From contig NC_063265.1 of assembly GCF_019578655.1 (NCBI RefSeq), positions 21,810,285 through 21,874,284 on the forward strand: DNA of 64,000 nt. The letters run 5' to 3'. Made by a program: the position numbers and the translations under genes. The number at the start of each line of letters is the position of its first letter. Within the stretch, counting starts at the first letter, position 1. The notes under the pieces were generated by a model. The model ran no database searches, was not told the DNA's origin, and saw only the letters and a list, made by a program, of their open reading frames with translations. Origin of the DNA: Ricinus communis (Eukaryota; Streptophyta; Magnoliopsida; Malpighiales; Euphorbiaceae). Shown in pieces: positions 11,124 to 23,526 of this stretch.

Positions 11124-12067
11124 TCAAGAAGAGTGGAAGCTTTGCATTTCCATTGCAAAGGCAGGATTGGTGAGAGTGTAACCTCCATCAACAACCAGAT
11201 TCATCCCACTCACATACTTGGACTCATCACTTACCAAATAAAGTGCTGCCTCTGCTATATCTTCTGCTTCCAACATAACATTCTTCAAGTTGGCTGAAGC
11301 TGAAACCACTTCCTGTAACTTCTCCTTTTCTGCCTCCATTACCCCCATAGCTTTCCTCATCATTGGGGTTATAACTACAAATGGTGACACGCAGTTGACC
11401 CTTATTCCATGCTGTCCCAACTCCACGCTTAGATTCTTGGACAAACCGAGAATAGCATGCTTTGATGCAACATAAGGATGGATAGCCTGAAAGCAAGAAA
11501 CTGAAAGATAGCTACAAGTGAAAAGAATGCATCCTTTCTTGGCAGGAATCATGACCCTAGCAGCATGCTTTGCTGCTAAGAAAGCACCGAAAACATTAAT
11601 ATCGAAAACCCTTTTGAAATCTTCATTCTCTGTGTCTACAATGCTGGGATACACATTCCCTGCAACGCCAGCATTGCTGAACATTATATCAAGCTTTCCA
11701 TACTTGGAGACAGCAAAATCCACCGCGTTTTGGACATCGGAGTCACACGTCACATCGCAATGGATATAAGAAATGATTTCTTGATCCGAGCCAAGTTCTT
11801 TGCAAAGGGAGTAGCCCAGCTCATCTTGGACATCTGCAACGACGACCTTGGCTCCATGTTTTACAAATAGCCTGGCACTCGACTCGCCCATGCCACTAGC
11901 TCCACCAGTAATCAAAGCCACCTTTCCTTCTAGCCTGCGTGCACAAAATTTAAAATAATTTTTCTATGCATAAACTAATATGACTTTAATTTTCTATCCT
12001 GCAATTACTAGATATATTGTTCTAGTTACCTTTTGGCAATTGAGGTTGAGGAAGAACTCGTGCTCAT
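11124..12067 (-). CDS. Short-chain dehydrogenase/reductase, secoisolariciresinol dehydrogenase-like (2 exons)
   Basis: Exon 1 is 12067-12030 and exon 2 is 11934-11124 (minus strand). The donor AAAAG|GTAACT and acceptor GCACGCAG|GCTAG join in frame to give 282 aa starting MSTSSSSTSIAKRLEGKVAL. The length is typical of plant SDR110C proteins. Near the N-terminus is the cofactor motif TGGASGMG; the Asp of VVVADVQDE after the second strand indicates NAD(H) rather than NADP(H). The NAG motif (MFSNAGV) and the catalytic YVASK (Tyr-x3-Lys) are present, with Ser in FTCSYLS as the likely third catalytic residue. The C-terminus has SGMNLVVDGGYTL, typical of the family. Members oxidise or reduce plant secondary alcohols (lignans, terpenols, xanthoxin). 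The substrate cannot be told from sequence. The frame is fully intact, so it is probably a functional cytosolic enzyme. Confidence 0.92.
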
Positions 12068-12208
12068 CTTGACTGATCTTCTAAAGCTGAGCGAAACGCA
12101 GTGCTGCTGAACTTGCTTTAAATGTTGCAAAGCACACTACCAAATAAGAATATACAGAGATTTTTGAGCAGCAACCGACAAATAATATGCGTGATTGCCT
12201 GTACACAG

Positions 12209-12214
12209 CACGTG
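12209..12214. promoter_or_regulatory. G-box (CACGTG) upstream of the SDR gene
   Basis: A palindromic CACGTG lies about 142 bases upstream of the SDR start codon. G-boxes bind bZIP and bHLH factors in plants and are common in light- or ABA-responsive promoters. A single hexamer is weak evidence. Confidence 0.35.
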
Positions 12215-12289
12215 AAACTAATGGCAACCTGATTGATGATTAAGTTTTTGTTGGACTTTTTCCTGTTGAGGTGTGCTTTTTAAAGCGCA

Positions 12290-14256
12290 TTATTTATATA
12301 ATATTACTTGTAATGAATATTTAAATATAAAGAAAAAAAACAAAGGAAAGTTTATTTGAATTCATTGAATTCTTTTATATTTTCTTCTTAATTATATTTT
12401 TTATAACATTATGGTTTCAGGTAGATTTAGACGCAATTATCTGTAAACTATATACTTAACTCATTCACTTTATATCATCTTATTCAATTTTTAATAAAAT
12501 AAAATATAAAAAAATTACTGAATTTAAATAATATTTCTCACTTTTTAAATTTTAATATTTATTTACTAAAATGCTATTTAACATAAAAATTTCTATTAAT
12601 GATGCTCTTAGAAATGTATTGAGGTATAAAGTACATATAATATGTATAAGAGATAAATAAAATGAGAAAAGGAAATCTTGAATAATAATAATAAATGTAT
12701 TAAACTATATGTGCATGGTGATAAGATTTATAGACAAGATTTGATATACAAATGAAATAGTGGGTATATAAAGGTCATGTTAGTTGGCCTATATCAGGAC
12801 AGATTTGAAAAGAGTGTATGTTGCAGTAGTTGTTTGTATATATCATTGAAATTTTGCAGCTTTAATGAGTAAGAGAGGATAAAGAAAGTGGGTGAATTGT
12901 CCACTAATCATGCAATGTTTTGGTATTAAATACAAATATTTATTGAAGATGGAACCTTTTAAAACAAATGATGGGCAATAATATAAGACATATGCAAATG
13001 AAAAAGTGGGTTTAATGTAACCAATAAATAATTAACAGTGGGTATGGGGTCATTGTTGGCAACCAAGTTTATATATATGGCATATATACTATACAGGTAT
13101 GGGATATGGCCTAGGCTATTGGAAAATAAAATTATAAATAAATAAATAAATAAGAGGGGCTGTCCAAGTTATATTTCACCAAGTTCTTGACAAAGGTAAG
13201 TTAAGTATAGGAATTATATATCTGTAAAAATATAAATGCTGAAAATTAATTTTTCTTTAAAAAAAGAAGAAGTTAAGTATAGGAATTATTTATCTGTAAA
13301 ATTATAAGATAAAAGGCAAATATAAATGAATAATTCTCATTGGCGATGTTTGGTTTAAGAAAAATTATTTAGAAATAAATTTTATTTTATTATTAATTTT
13401 AATAAAATAAATATTATTATTAATATCAATGGTAAACAAATTTAAATTTTCATTTAATTTCTATATTCAGTCAAATTATTTATAAAATTTATTATTTTAT
13501 TTTTATTTTTTTCATTTTCATTCTTATTTCTATTTTTATTTTTCCTTTTACTTTATTGGGAGTTAGAGTAAAGATGTTTTACTATGTATTTAAACATATT
13601 GTAGGCATTTAGGAGATAAATAGCTATGTTTGAAAAATTCAAAATCACCCGCCACCCAATTCAACCATGGCTTTGTATCAGTATCTAACGACAAATTAAA
13701 GAATGTCCAACGTTGATTTTTAATTTCAGTTATTAAATAAAGATATCTTAATTAGGTCTTGCTTTTCACTCTAGAATTAGACGAGTGCCCGCCTTTTTGA
13801 AAAGGTTAAAATATTAGTAAAATAATGTTAAACAATTTTAATAATTTATTTATATAGATATAATAAAATATAACAAAATATTAAGGCATTAAATAACTAT
13901 ATATCACAAATTATCAGTTACTAAGTTTCATTATAACTACTACTATAGAATTATTAAAAATCTCAATATTTGATAATCTCCACTTCAATATTACTTTTTT
14001 AAATAAAATATCCAAAATAAATCAAGAAAAGTTTAAAAATTTAAACTTACATTATTAAAAGTATAGGAAATAATAATATGATAAACCAATAGAGGTTTTA
14101 ATTAAATTATTAAAAAAATAATATATTAAGAATACATACAAATATCTTCAGATAATATGAAAAGTGTTTGCAACAAAAAACATATTAAAATGTGTGATAC
14201 AAACTTTAAAAAATATATCAAAATGTATAAAAATAACTTTATAAAATTAAAAAAAT
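12290..14256. other. AT-rich intergenic DNA
   Basis: No gene is visible. A short direct repeat containing GTTAAGTATAGGAATTAT occurs near 13200 and again near 13273. The remainder is low-complexity AT-rich DNA. Confidence 0.5.
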
Positions 14257-14541
14257 ATATTTAGAAAAGAGAAAATATCTCTTAAAATGCTATTTTATAT
14301 AGAGAGAGTATTAATTTGAATTTAACTAATCTAGCATAGAAAAAGAAAAAAAAAAGACTGAAAATAAATTTATTTGTTCATAGATAATAAAACCCTATTT
14401 GAATACTATTTAGAAAAGAGAAAACATCTCTTAAAATGCTATTTTTACATAGAGAGAGTATTAATTTGAATTTAACTAATCTAGCATATAAAAAGTAAAA
14501 AAATAATGAAAATAAATTTATCTGTTCATAGATAATAAAAT
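14257..14541 (+). repeat. Two-copy tandem duplication, unit about 145 bp
   Basis: Copy 1 (about 14260-14393) and copy 2 (about 14408-14541) share TTAGAAAAGAGAAAA, CATCTCTTAAAATGCTATTT-type text, AGAGAGAGTATTAATTTGAA and TTCATAGATAATAAAA in the same order, with only small differences. They look like a recent local duplication without coding capacity. Confidence 0.8.
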
Positions 14542-15004
14542 CCATGACAAACATAAGAATAATGAAGAAATTGAGTTGAAGAAGATGGTTGTAGCTTGTA
14601 AAGAAGATAAATGGCAAAAAGAAAAAGAAAATTTAATAAATGAAATATGAGAATTAAAAGTTTTTATTTTTCTTTAGAAATAGGAGAATAAAAGTTAAGA
14701 AAATAAAATCTATAAGATATATATAAAAAATACTAAATTTTTCCATAAGTTTTTATGTGGCAAATTTTATGAAGCTATGTCTTATTGTTTTTCAATGAGA
14801 AAATAACATATGGTATATTTATAAAAATATTAACTTATAAACATTTAAAAAAGAATTAATATGATCTTAAATAATGCTAATAATGAAATGGTATTTTTAA
14901 TTAATTGAAATATAAAATTTTTATATTCTTAAAATGATTATAATAAATATAATAACTAGTAAAGATACTCCATATTTAATAATAAGTCTTATTATCTTTC
15001 TAAT

Positions 15005-15007
<3 letters not shown>

Positions 15008-15056
<49 letters not shown>
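15008..15056. repeat. (TA)n microsatellite
   Basis: A nearly pure TA dinucleotide run of about 49 bases. Confidence 0.95.
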
Positions 15057-15061
<5 letters not shown>

Positions 15062-15324
15062 TAAAATAGTAAAAGAATAGGAATTTACATTTGGATCATG
15101 AAAATAGTTAATCCAATATAATAAATAAAACAATTCAATCTATATATATATGATATCAAAAAATAAAAATAAAAAGTAAAAGTTCTAACAATTTTATTTA
15201 TTAAAAATAAGTAATATATAAATATATGAGCACTTATTAGTCAATAAATTAGATAAGTATATATATTTCTCATGTTTATTTATCTTAGCATATAAAAATA
15301 AAAAATTCATAAGAATGTATTATA

Positions 15325-15327
<3 letters not shown>

Positions 15328-15375
<48 letters not shown>
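15328..15375. repeat. (TA)n microsatellite
   Basis: A second nearly pure TA run of about 48 bases. Confidence 0.95.
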
Positions 15376-15379
<4 letters not shown>

Positions 15380-16807
15380 ATCATAAAATAAAATAAAGAT
15401 TATTTTTATAGTAATATAATTATAAATTGAATTATAAAATATATAAAATAAAATTTTTAAATATAAAATAAATAAAATAATTATGCAATGTTATGAGCAA
15501 AGTGATAGTAGTTATATATGAAAGAAAAGAACAATAAAAATTTAAAATATTTTATATGAAAAATCCATGATAGAAAGAAAGATAAAAAGTTTAAGCAAAA
15601 TAAAGTCTTTTAAATACCTCATTTTAAAAGAAGAAAGAGAGAACTTAAGAAAAAAAGAAATTATTTATAAGAATAATTCATATAAATAAAGAGAAATGAC
15701 TTAAAAAATTTAAAAAAAAAATCCTATAGAAAAATGAAAGTATGTTCAAAATCTTGATTTCATATATTTATAGATTTTGAGATTAATCAAGTTGGTATAT
15801 ATGTTTTAAATAATTAAACTCTAGAGACTGTCAAAATAGGAAATTTGTGCAGTACAACCTCCGCAATAAATATAAAACAATAGAAAATAATTATATTAGA
15901 AAATGATGTAAGATTAAAAATGTTTAATATGATACAATACATAGTTAAAATGAATTTAAATTTAAAATAAATAGATATGAGTTATAAAAGAACCAAATAT
16001 AGGAAAAGAGTAAGGCTCAATAATTTATAAAAATTTAATTATGCTTTAGAATAATAAGACATGAAAAATAAGTAAAGAAAAGATTTACATTTCAAGAGTT
16101 TAACATTTTCTTCTTTCATCATATGATATTACAACATCAAATAAATAGGCAATAGGTTATCTTATCATTTGGTAATTACTTTGCATCTCAAGGGAAAAAA
16201 AAGAAAAGCTTATTTTACATTTACAAAATTCTTAGTTACAAAAATTTTACTTTGCATCAAAGAATAAATTATTGGTGAAATAATAAGTTTTAATATTTGA
16301 TTCTTTATTTTTTATTTTTAAATATTTTTATTCTAATCACATTATTTTTTAAAATATATTTTTATTTTAAAAATAAATCAAATAATTACTAAGGTTTTCA
16401 TCTTTTTATTTTTCTACATCCATTATATGAATACTATAACATGTTTAAAAATAAAATAAATTCATAACCATATGATTATCAAGATTTATTGTCAAATAGT
16501 TAAATGATGTATAGCGTTATTAATATTTTATATTATCATACTGAAAATTAATTGATATATTTTTATTCAAAATAATATATTTTAAAATTAATATTAAATA
16601 AATTATATGAATTGATTCATATAATTTAGTTAATAAATATGTTCATATTTAAATTTAATATTTTAATATAATTAACTAAACAAATTATATTCAAATTTAT
16701 TATTTATATGTTTTATACATATATATATCTACATGATATAAATTGTTAGTTTGAGTTTAATTGTTTGGTAGAATAACTTCTTAAAATGGTTACTACAATA
16801 TATATAT

Positions 16808-17177
16808 ATATATAAACAAATAATAGCCTATTGATCTAGAATTTCATGTTTTTCACCATTAAATAAAAGGAAGAAAACATACATTGATTCATATTTAATA
16901 GAATGTGATTTCTCTCCCTTTTCCCTTTATCTTATTGATGGATACTCTAATCTTTAGTTTTTGTATTTGTTATAATTGTTGATGATATGGGTAGAGAGAT
17001 GACCAACTCTTATTTATAGACTAATGGTGGCTTTCCATCAAAGCACCAATAGTTACAACCTTTCATGTTATAATTTTTACCAATAGTCATAATTATTCAA
17101 TTCATAACCTTTCATTAACCAATAGAATTTAATCACTAATATCTTATTATAATTATATGAGTCATTAATTTCTTACA
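16808..17177 (-). repeat. 3' LTR of Copia D
   Basis: About 370 bp, nearly identical to 23127-23494, both including the TTCACCATTAAATAAAAGGA block and TTTCATGTTATAATTTTTAC block. On the minus strand it starts TGTAAGAAATTAATGA just after a purine-rich stretch. The far end merges with a (TA)n tract. Confidence 0.88.
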
Positions 17178-17190
17178 TTCTCCTACTTGG
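17178..17190 (-). other. Polypurine tract of Copia D
   Basis: On the minus strand the bases just before the 3' LTR read AAGTAGGAGAA, a plant Copia polypurine tract that primes plus-strand DNA synthesis. Confidence 0.6.
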
Positions 17191-17559
17191 CTCATATGAT
17201 TTAATAAGAACATAAAGTGCACAAAAATCAATATTAAATTCCTTTTTACATTGGCTATGACATAACATTATTATTAAGTAGAAATGTTAATGCAGGTCAT
17301 AGCGGTCGTATGTCATTTTATCGACATAATCCCTTCTATGTACCACAATACTAATTTTCAACTTAACATAATCTTTAATAAAAATAATATTAATGGTCCA
17401 AAATTAGTGTCTTTATTTCAAGACAGTTCCTGTCAATATTACTCTAAAGTAATTATGTATACCAAATAGAAAACAGGAAAATCAACAACACATAATTGAG
17501 CTCAAAGTATCAAATGTATAAACTTAAAATAAACTTGATAAAATATTAGTAATGACGTC

Positions 17560-19355
17560 TAACAATGCTCATTCTTACAACATGTTCATTAAAGATTTTG
17601 GGCCGTAATCCTTTTGTTAAAAGATCTGCAATCATAAGATTTGTGCTAATATGTTCAATTGACACTCTTTATTTCTGAACTTCTCCTTTAATGTCAAAGT
17701 ATTTTATCTCCATATGCTTAGCACCTTAAAATACTTGTCGTTTTTAGAGAAGAAAACTGCTGCAGAATTATCACAATAAATTTTCAGCGGCCTGGCTATA
17801 CTGTTGACAATTCCAAGTCCTGAAGTAAAATTTTGCAGCCATAATTCATAAATGGTAGCCTCAAAGCAAGCTACAAACTCAGCCTCCACAGTGGATGCAA
17901 CAATGACAGACTGCTTCACACTCTTCCATAAAATTGCTCCTTTGGCTAATAGGAATAAGTAGCCAAATGTTGATTTTCTTGTATCAACACATCCAACAAA
18001 ATCTGAATTTGAATATCCAATCACCTCAAGGTGATTAGATCTTCTATAAGTGAGCATATGATCCTTTGTTCCTTGCAAGTATCTAAGAATTTTCTTTGCA
18101 GCTTTCCAATGATCTAATCTTGGATTACTTTGATGTCTGCCAGTATTCTAGCATCAAAACTGGTCTGGTGCAAGTTTGAGCATATATTAAACTCCTAACA
18201 ACAGATGCATAAGGAATTTCTTCATCTGTTCTCGTTCCAATTCATTTTTTGGACATTTCATAAGATTAAATTTATCCCCCTTCTGAATTGGAACTATCCC
18301 TGCTGAGCATTTGTCCATTTTAAATCTCTCTAAAATTTTATTAATATAAGCCTTTTGAGATAAGCCTAATAAACCTTGTGATCTATCACGAAATATTTCT
18401 ATTCTTATCATATATGTGGCTTCTCCCATATCCTTCATTTCAGAATTATTAGAGAGATATTTCTTAGTTTCATGTAGCGAACCAAGATCATTAGCAGCAA
18501 GTAAAATATTATCAACATACAGAACAAGAAAAATAAATTTGCTCCCACTGATTTTCATATATATGCACTGATCAACGATGTTTTCTTGAAATCCAAAAGA
18601 AGTAATTGTATCATTAAACTTAATATACCATTGATGGGAAGCTTGTTTAAGTCCTATATTGATTTCTTTAGTTTACACACCATATGATCATTTTTCTTAA
18701 TTGAAAAACCCTCAAGTTGATCCATATAAACTTCTTCTTCTAAATTTCCATTAAGAAAAGCAGTTTTGACATCCATTTGATGTAACTCTAAATCACAATG
18801 AGCCACTAAAGCCATAATAATTCTAAGAGAATCTTTTTTAGACACTGGTGAAATAGTCTTTTTGTAATCAATGCCACTTTTCTGAGTAAAACCTTTGGCA
18901 ACAAGTCTGGCTTTGTGTCTTTCAATATTGCCTTTCGAATCGCGTTTGGTTTTGAAAACCCATTTGCATCCGATCTTTTTACATCCTTCAGACAACTCAA
19001 CAAGGTCCCAGACTTGATTTTGATCCATAGATTTTAACTCTTCTTCCATAACATTAATCCATTTAATTGAATCATCACAATTCATGGCTTCTGAAAATGA
19101 ACCTAGATCATTATTAATTCCTAAGTCTATTTCTAACTCTTATAGATAAATTACATAGTCATCAGAAATAGCAGATCTCCTTTCTCTTTGAGACCTTCTT
19201 ACTATTACTTCTTGTTGTTCATTTACTATGGTTTCATTATTGATATTTTCATCATGAAGCATTTGATCATTTATTTGTTGTTCATGAATGTTATTGGGAT
19301 GAGTAATAACATTTGGAACAACAATTGTAGAAGTTTTGGGTATAGGAACTTCCAC
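17560..19355 (-). pseudogene. Reverse transcriptase and RNase H of Copia D
   Basis: Starting after a linker (RRSQRERRSAISDDYV) the RT reads WVFKTKRDSKGNIERHKARL, VAKGFTQKSGIDY, MDVKTAFLNGNLEEEVYM (19085-18654). It continues after a frame break with LYVDNILLAANDLG (18558-18187), where the catalytic YVDD is YVDN. RNase H follows (18078-17704) with GYSNSDFVGCVDTRKSTFGY and IYCDNSAA. The tail reads ADLLTKGLRPKIFNEHV and ends near 17560. Frame breaks and the Asp-to-Asn change mean no active enzyme can be made. Confidence 0.88.
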
Positions 19356-20267
19356 CCTAACTTCTTGAATACTAACATCATGTATTCTTTCGCTCCCACT
19401 AATGTCATCATTTTCAATGAATCTTGCATTTCTAGATTCAACAATTCTTGTACTATGATTAGGACAATAAAATCTATACTCTTTAAACTTTCTGGATAAC
19501 TAATAAAATAATCACTGGTTGTTTTTAAATTCAATTTCTTTTCATGTGGATTATAAATTCTTACTTCTGCTGGGCAACCCCAAACATGTAAGTGCCTCAA
19601 ACTAGGTTTCCTTCCTGTCCATAGTTCAAAAGGTGTACTTGGAACTGCCTTACTAGGAACCCTGTTTAGCAAATACATAACAGTTCTTAATGCATACATC
19701 CACAATGATAAGATAAAGAAGAATGACTCATCATACTCCTAATCATTTCCATTAAAGTACAATTACACCTTTCTGCAACACCATTTTGTTGTGGTATTCC
19801 TGACACTGTGTATTGAGCACAAATACCATGTCTTTCAAAAAATTTGGTAAATGGACCTGGACATTGTCCAGATTCATCATATTTTCTATAATATTCACCA
19901 CCTCTATCTGACTTTATGATTTTTACCTTTTTATCTAATTGTCTCTCAACCTCTTTAATATAAATCTCAAGTAAATTGATTGATTGAGACTTGTCATGCA
20001 ATAGATAAATATGACCATAACGAGAAAAATCATCGATAAAGGTAATAAAATATTCTTCTCCACCAAAAGTTGGAGCATCAAAAGGACCACAAATATCAGT
20101 GTGTATAATTTCAAGAAGCTGTGTGCTTCTTGTAACTCCTTTCTTAGTGTGTTTTGTTTTTTTTTTCCTTTAATACAGTCAATACACACTTCAAGATTAG
20201 TAAAGTCCAAACTTGGAAGTATTTCATTCCTTACTAATCTTTGTATCCTTTCTTTGGATATATGACC

Positions 20268-20917
<650 letters not shown>

Positions 20918-21361
20918 TAAACGTTTATGCCACAAGTAAGCAGAACTTTCATTGACTAAACTATGTTTAGTACCAACATTATGATGCAAGGTCATTAATG
21001 TCTCAACAAAAGAATAATCAAGTTTAAGATTGTAGAGACCATCACATAACAATCCAGAACCAATAATATTATTATTCCTAAATAAAGTTAAAGATCTAGA
21101 ACCAAACTTAAAATAAAATCCCGCTACGTTAAGCTTCGATAAAGAAACTAAGTTGCGAGAAAATGTGGGTACATAAAGAGTTTGAAATAAATCTAAAAAA
21201 TATCATGTATCAAAAATTAAATGATAAGTGCCAATGCCTTCAATGGAAGCTTTCTTTCAATTCCCCATGAAGACAAAACTTTCATTTAGTCTTATGGTTT
21301 GGATCGTAAGGAATCCCTGCATCGTATTAGAAAGATGGGTAGTGGAATCAGAATCAATCCA

Positions 21362-22222
21362 CTAAGTATTAAGTAGAACTTCAATAAAATTTGATTCAAA
21401 ACATACTAAAGCATAATGCTTACCTTTCTTTTCGAACCAAGCTTTACGTTTCAGGCAATCATTCTTTAAGTGCCCAATTTTATCACAGAAGTGACAATTA
21501 ATACTCTCATGTTCCTTCTTATGAGCACCTTTAGAAGATTCATTCAGGTTGTGTAAACCTTTCTTCTTGCTCTTTCCACCTTTCTTTTTGCAACTCTTTC
21601 CAGCTTCTTGATGACTTAAGAGATGAACTGAATGAGCTCTTTGATTCTTTAATCTTGTCTCCTCTTGAACAAGCATACTGGTCAATTCATTTACATTCCA
21701 TTTAACCTTTAAGGTATTATAGTTCATTTGGAATTGACCATATTATTCAGGAGGCAAGGAGTTCAATATGAACTGTACCAGAAAATACTCATCCACATTC
21801 ATTCCTAAGGTCTTTAATTTTGCCGCTAAGGTAGTCATTTCAAGAACATGCTTATGCATGGCATGTGAACCATATTTCATGTCAGTCAAATTACTCATCA
21901 ATGTGCCAGCAAGTGACTTATCAGCTGTTTGAGAACGTTCCTCAATAAGTTTTTTAAATTCCTTAGCACTGTCAGTTTTAGGAATTGTACTCGTTAAGTT
22001 GTTTGCAACAGTCATTCGCATGAACATTAAGCTTAATCTGTTTGATATTTCCCAAGCTTTATATAAAACTTTTTCTTCATTGCTACTTTCATCAGTAATA
22101 GTAGCAGGTTTCTCAATTTGAAGTGCCAAATCAAGATCTAGAACACCTAAGTGAAACTGAACTTGTTCGCACCAATCAGAAAAGTTCAAACCATTAAATA
22201 ATGGAATAGATGAAGCATGCAA
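21362..22222 (-). pseudogene. gag of Copia D (UBN2 type with zinc knuckle)
   Basis: The N-terminal block (22222-21743) reads FNGLNFSDWCEQVQFHLG, then LAGTLMSNLTDMKYG and FILNSLPPE, typical of plant Copia gag of the UBN2 family. A TAA stop follows that looks like a 3-base insertion between Glu and Tyr of the family's PPEYG, and the same frame continues with YGQFQMNYNTLK (21727-21362). A lysine-rich stretch leads to a complete zinc knuckle CHFCDKIGHLKNDC (CX2CX4HX4C). Confidence 0.88.
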
Positions 22223-23114
22223 ATGAAGAAAAACGGGTAAAGATACTACAATTAATGTTTTGATTCATAATATTTATTCCATAAATTCAAATATAAACAT
22301 AAATATATCAAAGTTCTCATTTGGGTGATAATAAAATATATTTATGTAAACAATTATAGGTAATTATATATGCATAATTAAATTTATTTTTTCTATCTTT
22401 GGATAAGTAAAAAATAAAATTAGTATAACATACTAATCACCACGATTATGTTTATCAATTATAAAATAATTTTATCAACCTTTGGGTTGATCCCTAAATA
22501 TCTTATAATGATAAATCTCAATTTACCCATAAATATATAAAAATCGTAATGTCATTTAAACATAAAATTTATGAGCAATTAAAAATTATAATCTATAATT
22601 TGAAATTTATTTACTTTAAAAATTTGGTCACTTTGGTGACAAGCAAATCGTTCTTAAAATAAATTTTAAAAGTTTATAATAATATATTTAAATAATATAT
22701 TACTTCCATTAAATATTTAACTTAATTTCAATTAAGCATTAACTACTGATATATATATATGTACCAAGAATTAAGGATGAATCTGGATTAAAAGTTTTTT
22801 ATTAGAATGAAACTGTAAATTATTTCAGACTTAATTGGAAGAAAAATAACTTTACGTGCAATCTGATAGTTAACAAAACTTTATGGTCACAATGGACCTT
22901 GATAAAAAACACAGATTTTGTTATAGTAGTGTGTGTCACCAAATTTATACAAAAATTAGTCCAAAAACTAACATCATAAATTTTAAACTTAATTCAAACC
23001 ATGCAAACTTAATCAATTTAATTTATATGCAAAAAATAAAGATTAATTCTTGCATGCATCTACAACAACAATAAATTCAACAAAATTATGGAAAAACATG
23101 ATTTCTTAAATCAT
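22223..23114 (-). other. Untranslated leader of Copia D
   Basis: About 890 bp between gag and the primer-binding site without coding signal. A leader this long is common in plant Copia elements. Confidence 0.6.
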
Positions 23115-23126
23115 GCTCTGATACCA
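23115..23126 (-). other. Primer-binding site of Copia D
   Basis: The minus strand reads TGGTATCAGAGC, the canonical initiator Met tRNA binding site, next to the 5' LTR. It fixes the orientation of the element. Confidence 0.92.
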
Positions 23127-23489
23127 CATATAAACAAATAATAGCCTATTGATCTAGAACTTCATGATTTTCACCATTAAATAAAAGGAAGAAAATATAC
23201 CTTGATCCATATTTAATAGAGTGTGATTTCTCTCCCTTTTCCCCTGATCTTATTGATAGATACTCTAATTTTTAGTTTTTGTATTTATTATAATTGCTGA
23301 TGATATGGGTAGAGAGAGGACCAACTCTTATTTATAGACTAATAGTGGCTTTCATCAAAGCACCAATAGTTACAACCTTTCATGTTATAATTTTTACCAA
23401 TAGTCATAATTATTCAATTCACAACCTTTCATTAACCAATTGAATTTAATCACTAATATCTTATTATAATTATACGAGTAATTAATTTT

Positions 23490-23494
<5 letters not shown>
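23127..23494 (-). repeat. 5' LTR of Copia D
   Basis: Partner of 16808-17177 with scattered single-base differences. It abuts the PBS on one side and a (TA)n tract (23495-23521) on the other. Confidence 0.88.

Positions 23495-23521
<27 letters not shown>

Positions 23522-23526
<5 letters not shown>

Larger units (their letters stand above)
14542..16807. other. AT-rich intergenic DNA with microsatellites
   Basis: There is no gene. Two long (TA)n tracts are listed separately. A further short (TA)n tract at about 16796-16814 adjoins the Copia LTR. Confidence 0.5.

Noticed and set aside
11227..11769. Open frames overlapping the SDR gene on both strands
   Set aside because: They are other-frame shadows of the strongly supported dehydrogenase exon.
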